Of a stretch of 64,000 nucleotides of DNA, positions 22,540 through 33,100 are shown piece by piece. Under the pieces are notes generated by a model, which saw nothing but the letters and a program-made list of their open reading frames with translations, did not search any database and had not been told where the DNA came from. The stretch is taken from positions 1 to 64,000 of the forward strand of contig CAZIEB010000001.1 of NCBI GenBank assembly GCA_964538665.1. The letters run 5' to 3'. Made by a program: the position numbers and the translations under genes. The stretch comes from JAPUDQ01 sp964538665. Lineage in GTDB: Bacteria; Patescibacteriota; Saccharimonadia; Saccharimonadales; Saccharimonadaceae. Within the stretch, counting starts at the first letter, position 1, and each line of letters begins with the position of its first letter.

Positions 22540-23085
22540 ATGGCATTACAAATCAAAAGACGACGCAGCACCTACGATGCACGAAGAAATATGATACATG
22601 TTGCGCGTCGTAAAAACCGTTGGAAACGGACACTTATCAGTATCATCGTGGTGGTGCTGCTACTGCTGCTTGCAGGTGCTCTCTATACCTGGTATATGGG
22701 CAAGTATTCACCAGAGCCAGTAGCACAGCAAATCGAAGAACCGGTCGAGAGGCCAAAAACAGCCGATACGCCGGTCGACGAAACCGCAAAAGTAGGGGTT
22801 GCAGAGCAAATATTTACCCGTACAGTCACGCAGGGCGACAATGCATCGTTACAAATAAAAACAAATCGACTGGCGGCCTGTTCGATCACGGTAGAGTATG
22901 ATAAGCGACTAAGCGAAGATACTGGGCTTGTCCCGAAAAAGGCTGATGAGTACGGCGTGGTATCGTGGGCATGGACTGTAGAGGTCGACCGTCCTGTGGG
23001 ACGTTGGCCAGTGACTATCACTTGTGCTAACGAAAAAAATTCAGCAGTACATATAGTGTATTTAAACATAGAGAAAAAGGAATAA
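22540..23085 (+). CDS. Single-pass membrane protein, last gene of the TasA-SipW operon
   Basis: 181 residues. A basic N-terminus (KRRRSTYDARRN, RRKNRWKR) leads to one membrane helix (about 31-52) and a Pro/Glu linker. A small exported beta domain (about 85-181) follows, with Cys in SITVE and ITCAN strands that may form a disulfide. The family is not recognised. It follows the DUF5305-like gene by 18 bases and converges with the next gene, only one base apart from its stop. Confidence 0.6.
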   Translation: MALQIKRRRSTYDARRNMIHVARRKNRWKRTLISIIVVVLLLLLAGALYTWYMGKYSPEPVAQQIEEPVERPKTADTPVDETAKVGVAEQIFTRTVTQGDNASLQIKTNRLAACSITVEYDKRLSEDTGLVPKKADEYGVVSWAWTVEVDRPVGRWPVTITCANEKNSAVHIVYLNIEKKE

Positions 23086-23086
23086 G

Positions 23087-23923
23087 CTAGTCAAGATTGG
23101 CTATATATGCTGACCATACGTTGTCATTTATCTTTACGGGAGACTTAATCAGTATCATATTCCCAGATTTTTTTAGTATTACGGACTGTGGGCCGTCCGC
23201 GGAATTACTCACAAAAAAGACAGTTCCGTCATTTGCTTCTGCTCGTGAAACAGCTCCAAATTCCTGTGCGATTTCCTTGATGTCTTCATCTGGGTTGTTC
23301 GTGAAACCACTTGGCAACGGTTGTTGACTCACGGTAATCTTGACACTTCCTATAGTATCCACAAAAGCAAAAACAGGATTACGATCAGGCGGGCTAACCC
23401 TCGTCCATCCTCCGAGTGTTTCAATTGATTTTCCACTTGGGAGTAGTGTGGAAAATTCGGGAGTTTTGCCCCCTACATCTATCGCCTCCGTCGGCTGGTT
23501 GCCAGGCTGTTCATCTGATGATGATTCTTGACGTGCATTTATACTGTATAGACCAACACCGACTGCTACTAGTGCAACGAGAAAGACGCTCACTATACGC
23601 TTCTTCGACAACATTCTTTTGAGTGTGTTTTTGGTTGATAAGGCAGGTTTGTGTGGTAGCTTAAGTTGTCGGCCTTTGGGCCACTTGGCTATTACTTTCG
23701 GCACATTAACAATGAGGTATTTCGTTGAGCGCAATACTGAGGTGAGTATCTTATGGACCGTTCCTCCTGCAAGTTCTCGAATCGGGGTCTTATCGTGAAC
23801 ATCTATGAGAGGTTCCTCAAGATTGGTCTCTGGCGTGAGTATTCCTTGTGATGAACCATAAGACCCCGTATTTTTATTTGGAGTGACAGGCGGATTTTTT
23901 AAATGGTTGCGGTATTTCATCAT
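23087..23923 (-). CDS. Single-pass membrane protein with exported C-terminal domain
   Basis: 278 residues. A long basic cytoplasmic N-terminus (1-108) is followed by one membrane helix (about 110-128, VSVFLVALVAVGVGLYSI), a Ser/Glu/Gln linker and an exported domain (about 155-278) with GGWTRVSPPDRNPVFAFVD and VKITVSQQPLP strands. No family is recognised. It is the last gene of the minus-strand surface cluster and its ATG overlaps the stop of the 2078-residue gene by four bases, so the two are translationally coupled. Confidence 0.6.
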   Translation of the reverse strand: MMKYRNHLKNPPVTPNKNTGSYGSSQGILTPETNLEEPLIDVHDKTPIRELAGGTVHKILTSVLRSTKYLIVNVPKVIAKWPKGRQLKLPHKPALSTKNTLKRMLSKKRIVSVFLVALVAVGVGLYSINARQESSSDEQPGNQPTEAIDVGGKTPEFSTLLPSGKSIETLGGWTRVSPPDRNPVFAFVDTIGSVKITVSQQPLPSGFTNNPDEDIKEIAQEFGAVSRAEANDGTVFFVSNSADGPQSVILKKSGNMILIKSPVKINDNVWSAYIANLD

Positions 23924-26900
23924 TGTGAATAATAAGGTGTATCAATAGGTTGCTGAAGCCCCCCTGTAAACGTACGTCCGTGCATAAGTCGTTTTGAAGG
24001 ATCGCCGGTGAACTGAAGTGATAAGCTGTCTATGGTAGGTCCGCGAGTAACATCATCAGGATACCCATATGCCTGCGAACTATCAACCGATACGTAAAAG
24101 AAGAAATATCGTGCACAATTGGTATTTGTGCCGGCAGCGTTTTTCGGAGTATATACTCCAGGTACACCGAGTGATACATTGCCAAAGAAAGTTTCCTGCC
24201 CCCACGTCGTCATGGGGGGCGAAGTACAATAGGTCGTTGGGTTGGTCATCGAACGATACCGTAACTGCCAGTTAGCGCCTACAGAATTGTCTATGCCGTT
24301 CATGAGCCAAGCGTTTGGATAGACATCAGTGTCTGTGTCCATCAGCATAGAATAGCGAGCAATTTGCGGCTGTGATATTAATGCGCTTTGTTGGATTTCA
24401 TTTGCACCTGTATAGGTGACTATGGGTAGCGGTGGACGAATCGCAATTGTGAAACCAATACCGCTTTGACTGTTCGACATTGTGAAATTGCCTGGTGTTT
24501 CTGAAACAGTAGTTAATGTACGCCGCGCGGAACTTACGCTTGCGCCATTTGTTCCTGAGTCGACATTGGCATGAGTGCCATTTGAGTAATCTGTCGGGTA
24601 GCTACTTACCCCTGTGTACATGCTACCAGCCACGTAAGCGATCCATAAGCTGTCAGTTGCACCCCATGGAGCGGAAACCGTTGGCATTGCTCGTGTTGCG
24701 CTCGTGGAGCCAGTGCCAACCGCTACCTCAATACCATCATCGATATCGCCATACCATTGATCTTTGGGTATTCGGTATACTTGCGCGGCGGCGCGTTGCG
24801 CATTCGATGTAGCGAAGTTGACAGTGGTCCCGTCACTCCCTGTCGCTACTTTGGCCCAGACTGAGCCGTAGCCGCCGTTGGTTGCACTATTCTGGCTAAT
24901 CAGCTCGGTCCAGCCACCAGCACCGTCTGGATCGGTGACGCTCGGATTACCATTACTATCGTAGCTAAACAGCATGAGCAGAAGGTCTCCTGCTACTGTC
25001 GTGCTCGGCATACTCACGTTGTGAGTAGTGCTATCACTGGTAAAACCAGTACCAGAATTAGTAGTCGTTATGGACGAAACGCTCGGCGTAGTTGTAGTAG
25101 AACAACCGCCTCCCACTATGTACGCTTTGCCGTCATAATACAAAGCGCCAGCACCATACCGATCACCAGCATATTTTTGGTTTGCTTCATACCAAGCTCC
25201 TATACCAGTCGGATTATTGCCGCTCGCGATTGTTGTATTTGCACTTATAGGCGCTACAAATGTAGTTGGTGTGCAGGTAACGTTACTACTTCTTCCACCC
25301 ACCAAATACATGTATCCGTTTGATCCGAATGCCTCGGCAAAGGCAACAGGGCGAGGGAGGCTCGTTGAGTATGTCCAGCTACCAACTGAGCCATCGGTGC
25401 TGTTGATCTGGGCGTACTGGCTGTCCGAGTGATAGTACGTTCCGTCATAACCTCCAAATAAGTAGAGGTTGTTTCCGTAGGCAGTTACGGCCAATCCACT
25501 ACGCCCAACGTTGATATTGGGGCTACTCGTTGTCCATGAAGATGAAATATTGCCACCACTGTTGAGTTGTGGACTCACGTATACATTCGAACATATACCT
25601 GAGCTACATGAACCAGCAGTTCCTTCGCCGCCGACGATATATAGTCGATTATTCCAGCTCGCTGCACCAAACTTTGATCGAGCGTTGGGCAATCCATTTG
25701 TTGCAGTAGCCCAACTGGACACATCGCCGGAGCCATTTGGCGTTGCATAATAAATTTCAGCACGTCGGTCATTGGCGTTATCGCTATGACCGCCGACGTA
25801 ATACAATGACCCTCCTGCACTTAATAATTTACCCCATGCCCGATCAGCGGGTAGCCCAGCTGATGTGTTTGACCAGCTTCCTATATTGCCATTCACGTCG
25901 ATTTGCGCATAAGATACAGTGTTTACTGCGTTGGTACAATCTCGTGTACTGACACAACCGCCAGCGACGTATATGCGACCATTGTGTACGACATTGCCGG
26001 CCCCAATGCGGTTTGGGTTTGTGGTATAACTATTTGCTGCCCCGCTGTACTCTGCAGGTGCTCCACTGACGTTGTTATAGATTTGGAATGTTTGTATTGT
26101 ATCTGTTCTTGTTGTACAACCGCCAGGACTATCACCAATTGTGCATCCGCCAATTACATATGCGAATGAATTTGATACCGTGACGGTCAGTCCCCATCGT
26201 TGATTGATTTTGACATCCGACATCGTAAATCCTTCTGATACACTACCAAGACTACCGTCACTCACATTAACTTTAATGAATTCAATATCTGCTACCACTC
26301 CTGACCCGCCAGCTTCAAAGCCTCCAGCTACGTATATATAACCGTTGTACCCGAACGCAGCAGTACGGCGTCGCCCAACCTGCATTTGGTTTGGTGATTC
26401 TATCCATCCCGAGCCGCTTACTGCTACAACGTTGTTATTGTTATCAAATTTAGCGTAGCGAACAGTTTTCATATCAACGAGGCCAGGAGCAACACCCCCG
26501 ATGAGATATATATAATTTGCATAGACAGTTCCGCTCATAATACCTATACCGGTACCGGTCGCACCCGGCACCGTACCAACCTGTTGTTGATTGGAAGTCG
26601 AGCAGCTGCTCACAGCGCCATCAAGGGCAATATTGCACTTAAATACATTTTGCGTATATGCGGTGCAACCAGCAGAACTCGAGGATGTGCATCCTCCGAA
26701 AATATAGAGATTCCCTGGCGTAGAGTCGATTGCAGCGGGATTTGCCCGCGCGTAGGCATATGAGTATGAAACATTCGTGGCGCCAATGCCTGTTAACGAT
26801 TGGGATGTCCAGCCACTTGCACTACCGTCACTATACAGATCGGCGCGGATGATAGAATTAGTGTTCGAAGATCCACTTAATCCGCCGACTAGGTAGACCT

Positions 26901-29900
26901 GTCCTCGAAATGTAACTGGGCTGGCTGCAGCAAGACCAGTAGGGAGTACATTTGAGTTAAAGCACCAAGCACCTCCCTGGTATGAGCCCCCCGGGCACGT
27001 TGTCGGGCGAATAATTGAACCATCGGTGTCAATCGCGGAGTATACTACGTCATTACTCGTTGAGCTGCAGGAATTGTTGGTACAGCCTCCGACGATATAA
27101 AGATGTCCATTATATATGAAGCTACTAGTCAGCATATTTCCAACATAAGTTGTTCCTGGTAGATTGCATTGCTCAGGGTCAGATCCCCAACATGGGGTTG
27201 ATGAATTATTAGCATACGTTTCACCTACGGTACTGGCATCTCCGTCGCGGTTGATTTTACCGTATCTAATAGCGTCCAGAGTTGCTTCTCCACAATCGCC
27301 AGTAGACCCGTTTTGTGACACGCATCCACCTACTCTATATAGGTGTCCGCGCCAAGATATCAGATTACCCCCGAGCCGTTCATCGAGTGCTGTACCGACA
27401 GTATTCCACGTATCCAGGCTGCCATCTGCATTTATACTTGCCAGCTGGATGCTACTATGTACCCCTGTACAATATCCGCTTCCATTAACCGCGCTACAGC
27501 CGCTACTGATATATAAATAAGCTCCCCATACTGCCGCCATAGTACCGCCGCCGGTAAACCTACCAGAAGGCAGAGGGGTAGTCGATATCCAGTTGTTGAG
27601 AGATCCATCTGCATTGATTTTGTTGTAATAGCTAGCAGTTTGCGGTGCTCCGCCGACGCTGTTCGAACCTCCCAGCACATATATTCGATCGTTGTAGATT
27701 GCTGCACCGTGTCCATATACATTTGATGGCAGGGCAGTAGATGATGCCCAAGAACCAAGTGTACCGGTTGGACGAATATCTGCTATTTGAACTGAAGAAA
27801 CTGGCCCAGACGAAGACCGACCACCTATTAGGTAGAGCCTATTATTGTATGCTGTTGCGGTAAAATCCGATCGGACTGATGTGAGGTTACTATCTTGATA
27901 CCAATAAACCCAAGTATTTGGGTCGGTGTTTGTTGGGTGCCAGAGACGGGGTTCACCGTTTGCGCCGATTTTGGCGATGTAAACTGTGCTTTGCAACGTA
28001 CCGCTCGCATTTGCGCCACCGATTGCATACAAATAGCCGTTGTACGCAACGAGGGAGAAATTAGAACGCTCGGACGGAAGTGCATAATCGCTCGACGAGC
28101 ACCATCCCGCACACGTTCCTGAGCCAGGATTCGCACTTTGTACAGCACCAGTTGTCGTGTTAAATTCTGCCCAACTGACATTTTTCGTGATTTCGGTGCC
28201 TGATCCATAAGAAATAAAAATTGCTCCATTTGCGCCAAAAGAGCCACCTTGGCCACTTGCACCACCTCCACCACCATCACCAGCTCCACTTCGTATCGGG
28301 TCGGAGGCATTTCCTGGACTAGTGCCACTTCCCGCACTATTAGTGACGCTAGAGAGGCCTCCTGCAGTGTAGCTTGATCCACCACCACCACCACCACCTG
28401 ATGAGTTGGTCGTACTAGATGTCGCACCTCCACCTCCACCACCGTAGTAGCCGGCTCCACCACCACCACCAGCCGCTCGTGTGGCGTTGACGTTTCCAAG
28501 GCCGCCATTTCCTCCGCCTATCAATCCGCCAAAACCACCACCACCATCTGCACCGGACGAGGCACTTCGACCATCGGCACCCAGACCACCCGTTAATGAT
28601 GATCCTGACGTACCGGAGTTGTTACCACCTTGTCCACCACTACCGCCACTGGACTGGGTGCCAGGCCCACCACCGTCACCGTTGTTATTGTATTCAGTAT
28701 CACCAATAACACCTGTCGTGCCACCACCAGCTCCACCATCTGCACCAGTTCGGGCAGAGCGTGCACCACCTCCTCCTCCACCACCAGCAGCAATTACAAG
28801 GGGCGTACTGCCTCGATAAATACTTGAAATTCCACCACCACCACCACCACTACCTGTAGTTGTAGTATTATTTCCACCACCTCCACCACCACCGACATAG
28901 ATGTCTAATGGTTCACCCGGAGTTACTGGGATAACCGCTGTGACATAACCTCCACCTCCACCGTTTCCGCCTGATGCGCCTGATCCACCACCACCTCCAC
29001 CTCCTCCGGGTCCCCAAACCTTTACGGTGATGCTGGTGACACCTGCGGGAACAACAAACGTCTCTGCTCCCTGGGTGTTAAATGCTTGCCCTTGAAACGA
29101 TCGTCCACCAGCTGAGTAGATATATCCTCCGGCTGCGGCAACCCCGTTTGCAGACGTTGCTACTGGTAGCGATTGTGTATTCTCCCACTGGTCAAAACGT
29201 GCACCGGTGGTAGGTGCTTTTTGGATAAGTTTTTCATCAACATTGAAGTCAATATTGGTTTCATTGTTCCCGGCCATGAACTCACGCGCACTGGTAACAT
29301 AAATACTTGGGTCAATCGATAGAGGGAATGACGCTTTGCTCAGCCCCGTTGTCACTATCGATAGTTTATTACCGTTCAACTCAAATTTTGAGCGGGCGTA
29401 CTCTGATTCTTGGCCATTAGACTCAACGACTATCGGGCTTGGTATCTTGAACATGAGATCTGTTTTTTGAGCATTCTGACGCATTTTTTCCAGAAGTTTG
29501 GCATCTTCATCTGAAGATGCGACAATATTACTACTTGTAACGGTGTTGCCATATATTCCTATCCCGCCATCTTTTTCTAACCGAGCTTCTAGTGTATTTC
29601 CAATATCTAATACATAGGTAAATGTGGCGGTGTCTGATTTTGAACTATTCAACAGAATATCTTCTTTTATGCCCGTACTCTGGATTGTATATACCGCCCA
29701 TCCATCAGAGTCTTTTAGTGGATATACTATACGATTTTCATCCTTTCGCCCGATAAGGTACGCATCAGATGCTTTTAAGGTTAGGTCTACGTTATATACT
29801 TTGTCGGATAAGGTAAAACCATCACTAAGCTTTGTATTAAACGAGGCTTTAATACCTTGTTGCATTCCATTGACGTCATCAGGAGATTCGTAAGCAAAGG

Positions 29901-30156
29901 TTTTTGCCTGTTCGTCATATTTGAGTTTATTAGCAACCGTTTGGTTAGTTGCAGGTATTAGTGAGGCCGCATTGCCCAGGTCATAAGGTGCTGGCTTGAT
30001 TAATGGAGTTAAAAAATAGGCTAGATCAGCAATAATAAGTATCAGTACCAGTAATATACTGTTGATTCTTCGTAAGCGAGTACTAAAAAAAGTGGCACGA
30101 GCTGAACTGAGTATACTTTTAATAGTCGGCAAAACGCGTCGAAAGAAATCTCTCAT
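23920..30156 (-). CDS. Giant cell-surface protein: membrane anchor, glycine-rich domain, about 18 Kelch motifs
   Basis: 2078 residues. One N-terminal membrane helix lies at about 30-52. A beta domain follows (to about 300), then a glycine-rich region of about 250 residues introduced by TFVVPAGVTSITVKVWGPGG, the hallmark of the Gly_rich_2 family. The remainder holds about 18 Kelch-type strands of the form LYxxGG (for example YLYAIGG, RLYLIGG, HLYIVGG, NLYLFGG), enough for three six-bladed propellers. Many blades carry pairs of Cys (GGCTNNSC, GGCTSSSSAGC). A jelly-roll-like end (about 1830-2078) follows. It is a probable adhesin or host-contact protein. Confidence 0.85.
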   Translation of the reverse strand: MRDFFRRVLPTIKSILSSARATFFSTRLRRINSILLVLILIIADLAYFLTPLIKPAPYDLGNAASLIPATNQTVANKLKYDEQAKTFAYESPDDVNGMQQGIKASFNTKLSDGFTLSDKVYNVDLTLKASDAYLIGRKDENRIVYPLKDSDGWAVYTIQSTGIKEDILLNSSKSDTATFTYVLDIGNTLEARLEKDGGIGIYGNTVTSSNIVASSDEDAKLLEKMRQNAQKTDLMFKIPSPIVVESNGQESEYARSKFELNGNKLSIVTTGLSKASFPLSIDPSIYVTSAREFMAGNNETNIDFNVDEKLIQKAPTTGARFDQWENTQSLPVATSANGVAAAGGYIYSAGGRSFQGQAFNTQGAETFVVPAGVTSITVKVWGPGGGGGGGGSGASGGNGGGGGYVTAVIPVTPGEPLDIYVGGGGGGGNNTTTTGSGGGGGGISSIYRGSTPLVIAAGGGGGGGARSARTGADGGAGGGTTGVIGDTEYNNNGDGGGPGTQSSGGSGGQGGNNSGTSGSSLTGGLGADGRSASSGADGGGGFGGLIGGGNGGLGNVNATRAAGGGGGAGYYGGGGGGATSSTTNSSGGGGGGGSSYTAGGLSSVTNSAGSGTSPGNASDPIRSGAGDGGGGGASGQGGSFGANGAIFISYGSGTEITKNVSWAEFNTTTGAVQSANPGSGTCAGWCSSSDYALPSERSNFSLVAYNGYLYAIGGANASGTLQSTVYIAKIGANGEPRLWHPTNTDPNTWVYWYQDSNLTSVRSDFTATAYNNRLYLIGGRSSSGPVSSVQIADIRPTGTLGSWASSTALPSNVYGHGAAIYNDRIYVLGGSNSVGGAPQTASYYNKINADGSLNNWISTTPLPSGRFTGGGTMAAVWGAYLYISSGCSAVNGSGYCTGVHSSIQLASINADGSLDTWNTVGTALDERLGGNLISWRGHLYRVGGCVSQNGSTGDCGEATLDAIRYGKINRDGDASTVGETYANNSSTPCWGSDPEQCNLPGTTYVGNMLTSSFIYNGHLYIVGGCTNNSCSSTSNDVVYSAIDTDGSIIRPTTCPGGSYQGGAWCFNSNVLPTGLAAASPVTFRGQVYLVGGLSGSSNTNSIIRADLYSDGSASGWTSQSLTGIGATNVSYSYAYARANPAAIDSTPGNLYIFGGCTSSSSAGCTAYTQNVFKCNIALDGAVSSCSTSNQQQVGTVPGATGTGIGIMSGTVYANYIYLIGGVAPGLVDMKTVRYAKFDNNNNVVAVSGSGWIESPNQMQVGRRRTAAFGYNGYIYVAGGFEAGGSGVVADIEFIKVNVSDGSLGSVSEGFTMSDVKINQRWGLTVTVSNSFAYVIGGCTIGDSPGGCTTRTDTIQTFQIYNNVSGAPAEYSGAANSYTTNPNRIGAGNVVHNGRIYVAGGCVSTRDCTNAVNTVSYAQIDVNGNIGSWSNTSAGLPADRAWGKLLSAGGSLYYVGGHSDNANDRRAEIYYATPNGSGDVSSWATATNGLPNARSKFGAASWNNRLYIVGGEGTAGSCSSGICSNVYVSPQLNSGGNISSSWTTSSPNINVGRSGLAVTAYGNNLYLFGGYDGTYYHSDSQYAQINSTDGSVGSWTYSTSLPRPVAFAEAFGSNGYMYLVGGRSSNVTCTPTTFVAPISANTTIASGNNPTGIGAWYEANQKYAGDRYGAGALYYDGKAYIVGGGCSTTTTPSVSSITTTNSGTGFTSDSTTHNVSMPSTTVAGDLLLMLFSYDSNGNPSVTDPDGAGGWTELISQNSATNGGYGSVWAKVATGSDGTTVNFATSNAQRAAAQVYRIPKDQWYGDIDDGIEVAVGTGSTSATRAMPTVSAPWGATDSLWIAYVAGSMYTGVSSYPTDYSNGTHANVDSGTNGASVSSARRTLTTVSETPGNFTMSNSQSGIGFTIAIRPPLPIVTYTGANEIQQSALISQPQIARYSMLMDTDTDVYPNAWLMNGIDNSVGANWQLRYRSMTNPTTYCTSPPMTTWGQETFFGNVSLGVPGVYTPKNAAGTNTNCARYFFFYVSVDSSQAYGYPDDVTRGPTIDSLSLQFTGDPSKRLMHGRTFTGGLQQPIDTPYYSQ
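28255..29010. repeat. CCACCA-type low-complexity tract encoding the glycine-rich domain
   Basis: The plus strand is dominated by CCACCACCA, CCTCCACCT and similar triplets, which read as Gly-Gly-Gly on the coding minus strand. Such tracts slip easily, so length differences between strains or assembly errors are likely here. Confidence 0.8.
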
Positions 30157-30165
30157 GCTTTCATT

Positions 30166-33100
30166 TTACCTGTTACTGAAGATAAAGTTCAAGTTACCTA
30201 TATATGCGTTCGAGTTTTGGCTTGCAGTAACATTAATTCGAAACACAATACTGTTGCCTGGAGCAAAGCCACAGGTTGAAGGATCAGCCGTTCCGGTGGC
30301 TAAACCTGTTTGCCACGACGCCACGGCACCTGAAGATACCTGTACGAGCGGACCGCAGGTTGTTAGGCCTGAGGCTTGATCATTTTTATACACCTGGTAT
30401 TCCACGGTTGAGTTAGCACTGTCTGTCAGCCCCATAATGGAAGTGGTACCTGATTCGAAGGTCTTAAAGGTTGCTGGTAATTGATAGGTAACATACACGC
30501 TATATGTTTGAGCGCTTGGTTGAGGGGATGACCAACGATAAAAATTGTAGGTTTCATTTGTACCGCATACGTCAGGTTGGCCAGATGTGCCGTCATTTAT
30601 ATTTAACGTATCTGAACAAAGATCCGAGACCATTGTTCCTATACCGGTGCCATGTAGCACCGCGTTTGTAAATTCTGGTGCAATAGTTACGACGGTATTT
30701 GGACTTGAGCCACAGGCTCCCCAACCATCTGCCTCATAGCACTGTAACTTACCAAGCGTCGTATCATAATACATCGAGCCTAATAGTGCATCGTTGTTTA
30801 TAGCAATCGGAGCAGATGCTGCTTTGTCTAGTGTGAGCAGTGTAGTAGGGCCACCATTCTCTCCACCCCCGATTTGTACGTTCGGAGCGGTGTTGGTGGT
30901 TAAGGTCATCGTGAATGCATCGACATTGAACGTACGGGCTGCCGAAGCTTCTCCAACAAAATATACATGGGGATTAGTTGCAACCGTGGCATCTGTTTGT
31001 ATAAAACAAGTTACTTTCGTCCACTGAGATGTTGATATTGATCTGGTGTTGTAGTCGACGCAGTCAATATAGTTGCCTCCCGCCGTCGTACTGCCATCTC
31101 GAGAATAGCGGATCTTAAAGTCATTGAATGTGCCTGATGCTACCTTAGCGTAGGCGGTGATACGATACAGCGTGCTAGGCAGCGGGTTCAAAGATAGTTT
31201 ATTACGAATACCAGCGTTTGCCGCACCTGCAGAAATTGAAACTCTGGCGCTATCACTTGCATCTTCACCATCGGTAGTACTACGAGTGACAGAGCCTGTC
31301 CCTAACCCTGCGTAGAGCCAGTTGGTTGCGAAGTTATCACCATCTAAGACGCTACCGTCCGTCGCGTAATTAAAATCTGCGGCTATCGTAATACTGAGAT
31401 TATCAATAAAGAATGTACGAGCTGTGCCTGCAGACGCTTGTCGTATCATCAATGAGTTATTTGCAGTAATTCCACCTGAAGGTGCTGTGAATGAACAATT
31501 TATCTTTGTCCATATGCTCGTTATAGCTGCCTTAGCAGTTGCGCATTGGGCATTTGCACTTGTTCCGTCAGCTGAATAGTAGACTTCCATATCGGTAAAC
31601 GTGCCTGATGCCAAACGAGTCGTGAATGACACATTGTACATCATGTTAGGGGATAACTGCGCTTTTAAGCGGTTCGCTACGCCACTATTGATAGAAGTAG
31701 ATGTAGCAACCGATACCGATCCTTGACCTGTTGCGATAAAGTTACCAGGGGTCGTGTATCGAGTTACCGATGCACCTGATAAAGCCGACCATGTATTAGC
31801 TGGGAACGTGGTTGATGAAGTCCCCGCCGTTTCTGCGCCGCCGTTTGAAACATACTCCGTAACATTACTATTGACAGAGAGCAAGCCGGCTGCGGAGGAG
31901 CTTTGTACGCTCAATAAAGTCCCGTTAACCGGATCGATAGAACTGTCACGGATAGTCAGACCGTTGGTTGCAGAGGTTTTACTAACGACTAATTCGGCCC
32001 CACCAGCACTCTGCAACGTGTTGTCGTAGGCCGCTTGTAATGTCGTAGAGCTAGAAGCGCCTGATACGGTCCATGCCGATCCATTCCAGACCATCGTGGC
32101 GCTACTGTTTTTGCGCATCGCAACAAGATTTCCTTGTCCACCGCCATTGATTGACAGCTGGAAGTCCTTCGTGGCGTTTGATGCAGTGATATAGACAATT
32201 CGTCCTGCTGTAGTGATAGTCGGGTTTGGCATAAACGCTGTTTGACCATCATTGGTAAAGCCTACAATTACTGAACCGTTGTTGTTGACCGAGCTTTGTT
32301 GAATAGTACAGTTGCTTGTAGTTGTGGTCTCGGCGCCCCCCGGGAAACAACTCGCATCATTACCAATGGTCTGATAGGCAGCAGTTCCCAATATGACAAG
32401 TCCGTTTGATACATTACCTGAGCCTCCAGAAAGTGTTAGATTACCACCATATTGAGCGCTACCCCCTGCGTTACCACCTTGTACGCTCACATTACCGCCG
32501 TTGCCGGTACCATTGCCTGATGCGCCTTGAATACTAAGGGCACTACCTTGAGTGTCTGCGCTCGTTTGCGAGGCAGCTTGTAGCGTTGTAGGACTGCTAG
32601 CAACTCCGAGCGTTATTTGTGTGGCGCTGAGGACTAATGAAGCGCTCCCACTTGAGTTGCCTATTGTAACGCCGGTTGCATTTGTTAATCCTATACTAAG
32701 GTTTGCACCAGTAGCCGTGTCAATAACTGGTGTGAGCAAGCCGCTATCAACTCGTGCAGTGCCGCCAATCCAAAAGTTCGCCGCGGTTTGGACGCTTGCG
32801 TTTTGATTTTGGATGAAGTCTCCAGCTGTTTTTCCGCCTAGTTGTAGCGCATTCATCGCGTAAGGCACAGCAGACAATCGTTTCATCGGGACCATTTCAC
32901 CATCGCCGCCACAGCTACTAAACGGCGTACAGCTGACATTGGTATTCCCGATATTCATGCTGAGCCAAAGGGTGTCTTGGTTCCAGTCAATACTGCTGCC
33001 AAATGCAGTGACCGAACCAAGTTCGACGGACATAAATCCATTGCGCACTAACACGCCCTGAGAGGCGGAATTTATATGATCTTCGGTCCATAGGAGGGTG

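Noticed and set aside
27828..28819. Long open frames on both strands opposite and inside the giant Kelch gene (for example 28481-28819 plus, proline-rich)
   Set aside because: They come from the CCACCA-type glycine codons read in other frames; no promoter or RBS, and low-complexity Pro or Val-Glu products.
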